Notes under the pieces: model-generated
Database searches by the model: none
What the model saw: only the letters and a program-made list of their open reading frames with translations
What the model was told of the DNA's origin: nothing
Shown: positions 6,113-10,881 of the stretch, piece by piece
How positions within the stretch are numbered: position 1 is the first letter of the stretch
Layout of the letters: the number at the start of each line of letters is the position of its first letter
Assembly (NCBI GenBank): GCA_035527455.1
Contig: DATLAN010000526.1
Location: 1 to 10,881 of the forward strand
From: DATLAN01 sp035527455
Lineage (GTDB): Bacteria; Planctomycetota; Planctomycetia; Pirellulales; Thermoguttaceae
Length of the DNA: 10,881 bases
Direction of reading: 5' to 3'
Program-made: the position numbers and the translations under genes

Positions 6113-9100
6113 ATGATCGCGGGCAACCACTCGATGGCGAAATCCGTCCTCATTGCCGTAATCCTGGCCATGTCGTTGAGCACGCAACCTTGTGCGGCCG
6201 CGCAACCGCGGGCCGCACAGCCGGTCGCCGAGATGCAGAGGGGCGATCTCGATTCGCTGCGGGCGGCGATCACCGATCTCGGCCGAACCTTTGGCGCGAG
6301 GTACCCGAATGCAGCGGAGTATCTGTGGCGGTTGGACGCTCTGGAGAAACCCGCCGGGGCGGAGAACGGCCGCGCGCAAACCGAGTTCCGCAAACTCCAG
6401 CTCGAGGCCCTGCTGGAGAACCCGCTGCTCGACTTCGACCGGTTGATTCTCTTGAGGCGCAAGCGCGGTGAGTTGGGTCTGCCCACCAACCACCAGTGCA
6501 ATCCCAGTCTGAAGCACACCGGTTACGGCAACGACGTGGCGGTGCTCTCGCCCGTCGGGCCGCACGGCCGGCTCCGGACGTTGTTCCGGCCCGAGAACGA
6601 CGCCTACGTCGGCGAGTTCGATCTGCACTTCGACGCCGACCGCTTGCTGCTGACCATGGCCGACGGGCGGAGCTTCGAGATTTATGAGCTGGGCGTCGAC
6701 GGCGGCGGTTTGCGGCAGGTATCGCGGCCGACCGAGGGCGTCGACAACTTCGACGCCTGCTATCTGCCCGACGGCCGGATCGTCTACGCCTCGACCGCCT
6801 CCTTCACCGGCGTGCCCTGCTGGCACGGGAAAGAACGGGCGTGCAGCCTCTACCTGATGGACGCCGACGGCGCGAACGTCCGCCAGTTGTGCTTCGACCA
6901 GGACCTCGATCTGCACCCGTCCGTAATGCCCAACGGCCAGATCATCTACAGCCGTTGGGACTATACGGGCATCATGCACATCTACCTGCGGCCGTTGATG
7001 GTGATGAATCCCGACGGGACCGCCCAGCGGGCCGTCTACGGCAGCAACTCCTATTTCCCCAACTCGCTCTACTTCCCGCGCGGCATCCCCGACGCGCCGA
7101 ACAAGGTCGTCGCCGTGCTCTCCGGCTATCACGGCGTCAACCGGATGGGCGAGCTGGCACTGATCGATCTGACCAAGGGATGGCACGAAGCGGACGGAAT
7201 CGTGCAGCGGCTCACGCACGGCCGGGAACCGACCGAGCCGATCATCCGCGACGACCTGGTCAGCCAGCGCTGGCCGAAGTTCCTGCACCCCTATCCCTTG
7301 AGCGAGAAATACTTCCTGGCGGCGGCCTGGCCCGACAAGCAGGCCTCCTGGGGCATCTACCTGGTCGACGTGTTCGACAACATGGTGCCCGTGCTGGTCG
7401 ATCCGCAGTTCGACTTCTTCGAGCCGCTACCGGTGCAGCAGACCCCGAAGCCGCCGGCCGTCCCCGACCGGGTCGATCTGCAACGCCACGACGCGGTCGT
7501 GTATCTGCACGACGTGTATGCCGGCCCCGGCCTGGCGGGCGTGCCCCGAGGGTCGGTCGAGCGGCTGCGGGTGGCGGCTTACGAGTTCGGCTATCCGGGA
7601 ATGGCCGGGCCGGACAAGATCGGGCACGGCGGGCCGTGGGACGCGATGCAGATCCTCGGCACCGTGCCCGTCTATGAGGACGGCTCGGCCAAGTTCCGCG
7701 TGCCGGCCAACACGCCGATCACGGTCCAGCCGCTGGACGCCGAGGGCAAGGCCCTGCAGTTGATGCGGAGCTGGTACACGGCCATGCCCGGCGAAGTGGC
7801 CTCCTGCGTCGGCTGTCACGAACAACCGAACGAGACGCCCGTCACCCGCTTCGACGCGGCCGCGACCCGTCCGGTGAGCGAACTGGAGCCCTGGTACGGA
7901 CCGGCGCGGGGTTTCGATTTCGAGCGTGAAGTGCAGCCGGTCCTCGACGAGTATTGCGTCGGTTGCCACGACGGCCGGCTCGATGCCGACGGCCGCGAGA
8001 TTCCCGACTTGCGAGCCGAACGCTTCACCACGAACTACCAGGGCCTGCCGCTCTCGAATCTGGGAGCCACCCGGTTGGAGCCGGAATTGCGCGAGAAGTT
8101 CCCGAAATGCGAACCGCCGACCAAGCTGCACGGGTCGATCCGGATGCTGTACACCCCGGCCTACGAAGCGCTGATCCCGCTGATCCGCCGGGTGAACGTC
8201 GAGGACTACGTGGGACTGCACGTGCCGGGCGAATACCATGCCGACACGAGCGAACTGGTGCAGGTGCTCCGCAAGGGCCACCACGGTGTGAAGCTCGACG
8301 AGGAGGCGTGGGATCGGCTGATTACGTGGATCGATCTCAACGGCCCCTGTCACGGCACCTGGGGCGACGTGGCCGAGAACCCGCGCGGGGCCGACCGCCG
8401 CCGCTGGGAGTTGGCTCTCATCTATGGCGCCGCCGCGGGGGATTTCGAGACCGCAGTCGAGCCGTCCCGCTTTTCCGGCACTCCCATCATGCCCGAATCG
8501 CCGCCGCGTCCGCAGCAGCAGCCCATCGAAGTGGCCGGATGGCCGTTCGATGCGGCCGAGGCACAACGACGCCAGGCGGCCGGCGGTGCGCGGGAAATGA
8601 CGGTCGAGCTGGGCGACTGCGTCACGCTGACGTTCGTGCGGATTCCGGCCGGCCGGTTCGTGATGGGCTCCGACGACGACGAGGCCGACGAGTATCCGCC
8701 GTCGCCCGTCTCGATCGATCGCGATTTCTGGATCAGCCGGTGCGAGATCACCAACGGGCAGTTCCACCGGTTCGATGCGTCCCATTTCTCGGGCGTGTTC
8801 TCGAAGCGGTCGGTCGACTCCAACGGCCCGGGCGTGAAGCTGGACGCTCCCGGGCAGCCGGCCGTGCGGGTCTCGTGGCAGCGGGCCGTGGAGTTCTGCC
8901 GCTGGCTTTCCGCAACGACCGGCCGACGATTCACGCTGCCGACCGAGGCCCAATGGGAATATGCCTGCCGGGCCGGCACGGCAACGGCACTCTCTTACGG
9001 CGACCTCGACGCAGATTTCTCCGCGTATGCGAACGTTGCCGACCGGACGATCGAGCGATTGGACACACACACCGGGGGCGTCGTCGTCTTGCAGGAGATT

Positions 9101-9424
9101 CCCAGCGACACGCGGTACGACGACCGATCCTTGGCCACCGCCGAGGTCGGCCGTTACCAGGCCAACCCCTGGGGCCTTTTCGACGTGCACGGCAACGTGG
9201 CCGAGTGGACGCTTTCGACGTACGGCCCGTACCCTTACAGCGAAGACGACGGCCGCAACACGGATCTCCCGTCCGGCCGCAAGGTGGTCCGCGGCGGTTC
9301 CTACTACGACCGTCCCCAGCGCTGCCGCTCGGCCTTCCGCCTGGGCTACCCTTCCTGGCAACGGGTCCACAACGTCGGCTTCCGCGTGGTCTGCGACGCC
9401 GGGGTAGGTCAGGGCTTGCCCTGA
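6113..9424 (+). CDS. Exported beta-propeller / di-CxxCH (hydrazine synthase alpha-like) / SUMF1-domain protein
   Basis: This encodes 1103 residues. The N-terminus carries a signal peptide (basic start, hydrophobic VLIAVILAMSLS, AAA-Q cleavage site near residue 32), so it acts in the periplasm or outside. Residues about 130-460 show TolB/WD-like propeller repeats (LYLMDADGANVRQL, VMNPDGTAQRAVYG, LALIDLTKG). Two c-type heme motifs, CVGCH at 565-569 and 615-619, follow in a region resembling the middle and C-terminal parts of the hydrazine synthase alpha subunit. Residues about 838-1098 are a SUMF1/FGE-like domain (RIPAGRFVMGS, LPTEAQWEYACRAGT, GLFDVHGNVAEW, VVRGGSYYDRPQRCRSAFR). In that last block the first FGE copper-binding cysteine is Asp and the second is kept, so formylglycine generation is doubtful. 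Residues 1098-1103 (VGQGLP) and the stop come from a palindromic repeat. Redox or electron-transfer function is inferred; the substrate is unknown. Confidence 0.8.
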   Translation: MIAGNHSMAKSVLIAVILAMSLSTQPCAAAQPRAAQPVAEMQRGDLDSLRAAITDLGRTFGARYPNAAEYLWRLDALEKPAGAENGRAQTEFRKLQLEALLENPLLDFDRLILLRRKRGELGLPTNHQCNPSLKHTGYGNDVAVLSPVGPHGRLRTLFRPENDAYVGEFDLHFDADRLLLTMADGRSFEIYELGVDGGGLRQVSRPTEGVDNFDACYLPDGRIVYASTASFTGVPCWHGKERACSLYLMDADGANVRQLCFDQDLDLHPSVMPNGQIIYSRWDYTGIMHIYLRPLMVMNPDGTAQRAVYGSNSYFPNSLYFPRGIPDAPNKVVAVLSGYHGVNRMGELALIDLTKGWHEADGIVQRLTHGREPTEPIIRDDLVSQRWPKFLHPYPLSEKYFLAAAWPDKQASWGIYLVDVFDNMVPVLVDPQFDFFEPLPVQQTPKPPAVPDRVDLQRHDAVVYLHDVYAGPGLAGVPRGSVERLRVAAYEFGYPGMAGPDKIGHGGPWDAMQILGTVPVYEDGSAKFRVPANTPITVQPLDAEGKALQLMRSWYTAMPGEVASCVGCHEQPNETPVTRFDAAATRPVSELEPWYGPARGFDFEREVQPVLDEYCVGCHDGRLDADGREIPDLRAERFTTNYQGLPLSNLGATRLEPELREKFPKCEPPTKLHGSIRMLYTPAYEALIPLIRRVNVEDYVGLHVPGEYHADTSELVQVLRKGHHGVKLDEEAWDRLITWIDLNGPCHGTWGDVAENPRGADRRRWELALIYGAAAGDFETAVEPSRFSGTPIMPESPPRPQQQPIEVAGWPFDAAEAQRRQAAGGAREMTVELGDCVTLTFVRIPAGRFVMGSDDDEADEYPPSPVSIDRDFWISRCEITNGQFHRFDASHFSGVFSKRSVDSNGPGVKLDAPGQPAVRVSWQRAVEFCRWLSATTGRRFTLPTEAQWEYACRAGTATALSYGDLDADFSAYANVADRTIERLDTHTGGVVVLQEIPSDTRYDDRSLATAEVGRYQANPWGLFDVHGNVAEWTLSTYGPYPYSEDDGRNTDLPSGRKVVRGGSYYDRPQRCRSAFRLGYPSWQRVHNVGFRVVCDAGVGQGLP

Positions 9425-9474
9425 CGGATGCTCCCAACGACTGCCCGATTTCGTCAGGGCAAGCCCTGACCTAC
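9404..9474. repeat. REP/BIME-like palindromic element B (end of the propeller/heme/SUMF1 gene)
   Basis: Two perfectly complementary 23-bp arms, 9404-9426 and 9452-9474, flank 25 nt. Each arm is a GTAG head plus the stem GTCAGGGC / GCCCTGAC around 2 nt. The left arm supplies the last six codons and the TGA (9422-9424) of the upstream gene, starting in codon phase 0. The layout is the same as element A, with a different stem sequence. It could fold as two small hairpins or one 23-bp stem between two convergent genes. Confidence 0.9.
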
Positions 9475-9485
9475 AGTATTGATTC

Positions 9486-9508
9486 CGTCAGGACAAGCTG
9501 TGACCTAT
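9486..9508. repeat. Diverged third copy of the element-B REP unit (end of epimerase gene)
   Basis: It matches the right arm of element B (9452-9474) in the same orientation at 19 of 23 positions, offset by 34 bp. Its head reads ATAG instead of GTAG and its stem is partly broken (GTCAGGAC / GCTGTGAC), which suggests an older copy. Read on the minus strand, it gives the epimerase its last six residues (IGHSLS) and the TGA at 9490-9488. Confidence 0.75.
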
Positions 9509-10456
9509 GGCCAGCTTCCCCGCGGCCAACTCGCGATAGTAATCGATCGACCGGCGCAGACCCTCCTCGAAATCGATCAGCGGTTCGTAGCCGAGCATCT
9601 TGCGGGCCTGCGTGATGTCGGCCAGGCTCTCGCGGACGTCGCCAACGCGGGGTGGTTCGTGCTTCGGCTTCACGTCGGTACCCAACAGACGGTTGAGCAC
9701 GTCGATCAGCGTGAGCAAGTCGGTCGAGCGGCCGTTGGCCACGTTGAATATCCGCCCGGCCACGTTCTCGGCGTCGGCGGCCAGCAGGTTGGCATGGACC
9801 ACGTTGGCCACGAAGGTGAAATCGCGGGACTGCAACCCGTCGCCGAAAACGACCGGTTGTTGGCCCTCGAGTATGGCCATGATGAACAGCGGGATCACGG
9901 CCGAATAGGGGCTGTCGGGATCTTGCCGCGGGCCGAAGACGTTGAAGTATCGGATGGCGACCGTCTCGAAGCCGTAGGTGGCGGTGAAGGCGTGGCAATA
10001 GTGTTCGCAGGCCAGTTTCGCCGCCCCATAGGGCGAGATCGGAGCCGGCAGATCGGTCTCGCGCTTGCTGCTGGTCGGCTGGTCGCCGTAGGCGCTGCTG
10101 GAAGCGGCGTAGACGAACCGGCGGACTCCGCTGCGGCGTGCGGCGTCCAGCAGGTTCAACGTGCCGGTCACGCAAGCGGCGTGCGTATCCAGCGGCCGTT
10201 CCACGCTCCGGGGTACCGAGGCCAGGGCCGCCTGATGGAAGATGCAATCGACGCCGTCGACCACCTCGGCCACCGCCTCGGCGTCGACCAGGTCGCCCTC
10301 GACGAACTCGATCCGGTCGCGGAAGCCGTCCATGTTCGAGAGATGGCCCGTGCTGAGGTTGTCGAACACGCGGACCTTATCGCCCCGCTCGACCAGTGTT
10401 TCCGCAATGTGCGAGCCGATGAATCCGGCTCCTCCGGTGACCAAGAACGTACGCAT
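9488..10456 (-). CDS. NAD-dependent nucleotide-sugar 4-epimerase (extended SDR, WbpP/GalE-like)
   Basis: This 322-residue cytosolic enzyme is predicted to interconvert UDP-hexoses or UDP-N-acetylhexosamines at C4 for cell-surface polysaccharide. The NAD-binding TGGAGFIGSH is at 7-16, FDNLSTG at 31-37 and GDLVD at 54-58. HQAALASVPRSVERP (74-88) is a signature shared with WbpP/TviC-type UDP-GlcNAc epimerases. The Ser of the catalytic triad is in AASSSAYG (117-124), and Y143 and K147 are in SPYGAAK. RYFNVFGPRQDP and GDGLQSRDFTFV are the substrate-side motifs. An in-frame Met lies 30 codons upstream (10546), but the ATG at 10456 has AGGAG 5 nt ahead and starts directly at the Rossmann fold. The last six codons and the stop derive from a degenerate REP copy. 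It converges on the propeller/heme/SUMF1 gene, with 63 nt of mostly repeat DNA between them. UDP-Glc versus UDP-GlcNAc specificity is not settled. Confidence 0.85.
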   Translation of the reverse strand: MRTFLVTGGAGFIGSHIAETLVERGDKVRVFDNLSTGHLSNMDGFRDRIEFVEGDLVDAEAVAEVVDGVDCIFHQAALASVPRSVERPLDTHAACVTGTLNLLDAARRSGVRRFVYAASSSAYGDQPTSSKRETDLPAPISPYGAAKLACEHYCHAFTATYGFETVAIRYFNVFGPRQDPDSPYSAVIPLFIMAILEGQQPVVFGDGLQSRDFTFVANVVHANLLAADAENVAGRIFNVANGRSTDLLTLIDVLNRLLGTDVKPKHEPPRVGDVRESLADITQARKMLGYEPLIDFEEGLRRSIDYYRELAAGKLAIGHSLS

Positions 10457-10461
10457 GGGAT

Positions 10462-10466
10462 CTCCT
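10462..10466 (-). promoter_or_regulatory. Shine-Dalgarno (AGGAG) deciding the epimerase start
   Basis: It is 5 nt upstream of the ATG at 10456 on the minus strand. The upstream Met at 10546 lacks such a signal and would overlap the neighbouring serine hydrolase gene. Confidence 0.55.
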
Positions 10467-10529
10467 GGGGTTCGAGCAATGAAACGGACTGCGCTGTGCC
10501 GGCAGCTACCCTTTACATTGGCCAGCTCC

Positions 10530-10881
10530 TTACTTATATAGCTCAAAAAGGTCGCGCGTCGGCCACTGCTTCACCTCGGCATAAGCCTCCCAAAGGGCAC
10601 GATCCAACTCCCCGATAAATGCGTCGCTCTCCCGGGGCGAACTGTTGAACACGGCCGCCCAGACCATGCCGTGATGGGTGCGGACCAGCAGGGAATTCGT
10701 GCCGGGAATCCGGCCGGCGTGCCACCAGTTGGCCGAATCGCCTTTCGGGCGGATCATCCATCCCAGTCCGTAATGAACCGGTTCGCCGAGCGACACGGGC
10801 GGGGCCGGCCGCGACTCGATCAGCCGAACCGTCTCCGCCTTCAACAGCCCGGGCTTTCGGCTGCCGTCCAGGTAAGTGGTG
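10530..10881 (-). CDS. Beta-lactamase-fold serine hydrolase (class C / PBP4*-like), C-terminal part
   Basis: Only the last ~116 residues are in the window; the N-terminus lies beyond the right edge. The frame is open to the edge without a stop. HYGLGWMI, then WWHAGRIPGTNSLLVR, then GMVWAAVFNSSP is the C-terminal beta-sheet core of the beta-lactamase (class C) / D-alanyl-D-alanine carboxypeptidase superfamily, with HAG at the place of the KTG box. The SxxK and YxN motifs would lie outside the window. The gene runs in the same direction as the epimerase with a 73-nt gap (10457-10529) in which no terminator is visible, so co-transcription is possible. It is probably an esterase or peptidase-like enzyme, not a resistance determinant; the substrate is unknown. 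Confidence 0.75.
   Translation of the reverse strand, partial: TTYLDGSRKPGLLKAETVRLIESRPAPPVSLGEPVHYGLGWMIRPKGDSANWWHAGRIPGTNSLLVRTHHGMVWAAVFNSSPRESDAFIGELDRALWEAYAEVKQWPTRDLFELYK

Noticed and set aside
7427..9370. 647-codon open frame on the minus strand
   Set aside because: It lies opposite the heme/SUMF1 coding region, which has unmistakable conserved motifs. High GC keeps the opposite frame open.
6113..9424. Hydrazine synthase and an anammox locus
   Set aside because: There is only an alpha-like architecture, no beta or gamma subunit, and Asn replaces the recalled Tyr ligand. Planctomycetes outside the anammox group carry such proteins.
9404..9508. CRISPR-like repeat array
   Set aside because: There are only three units, two in inverted orientation, each internally palindromic and with unequal short spacing. 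The layout is REP/BIME-like, with no cas genes.
10530..10881. Antibiotic-resistance beta-lactamase
   Set aside because: Only the C-terminal fold is visible and the KTG box reads HAG. Such genes are common esterase/peptidase-like paralogues, so a resistance claim is unsupported.

Overview
The window looks like a chromosomal segment of a GC-rich planctomycete, probably a non-anammox Pirellulales-like lineage. Three things point there. First, an extracellular-type protein has a lamin-tail domain and a FEPLEGRLVL motif like the planctomycete LEPR-XLL N-terminus. Second, a very large secreted protein combines a beta-propeller, two CxxCH sites and a SUMF1 domain. Third, GHVSNVP- and VGQGLP-type palindromic repeats sit at gene ends. 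There are no tRNA or rRNA genes, CRISPR array, prophage or intact insertion sequence. The taxonomic call rests on family knowledge, not a search.

Layout. Positions 1-917 (minus) hold the 5' part of a lamin-tail-domain surface or extracellular protein. Positions 918-1876 are a long non-coding stretch with a possible gene remnant, a 22-bp tandem duplication and, at its right end, an AT-rich, dyad-rich control region. Positions 1877-4508 (plus) form a compact three-gene operon: a MarR-type regulator, a GT4 sucrose-phosphate/mannosylfructose-phosphate synthase-type glycosyltransferase, and a HAD phosphatase of the sucrose-phosphate phosphatase family. The two enzyme genes overlap by 22 bp. Converging on this operon, at 4553-5854 (minus), is an (alpha/alpha)6-barrel glycoside hydrolase resembling neutral invertases. 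Together these suggest a regulated make-and-break module for a non-reducing fructoside: sucrose, or mannosylfructose by analogy with Agrobacterium. Compatible-solute metabolism is the most likely role.

Positions 6113-9424 (plus) encode a 1103-residue exported protein whose layout recalls the hydrazine synthase alpha subunit (propeller, then heme sites), followed by a SUMF1/FGE-like domain lacking one of the two FGE catalytic cysteines. Converging on it, at 9488-10456 (minus), is an extended-SDR nucleotide-sugar 4-epimerase. Upstream of that, running off the window, is the C-terminal end of a beta-lactamase-fold serine hydrolase (10530-10881, minus).

The most unusual structural signal is a set of REP/BIME-like palindromes at both convergent gene junctions (4464-4521 and 9404-9508). 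Each REP unit has a GTGG/GTAG-like head followed by a hairpin. Three genes (phosphatase, propeller/heme/SUMF1 protein, epimerase) each read into a repeat at its exact first base, in codon phase 0, and take their last 6-14 residues and stop codon from it.
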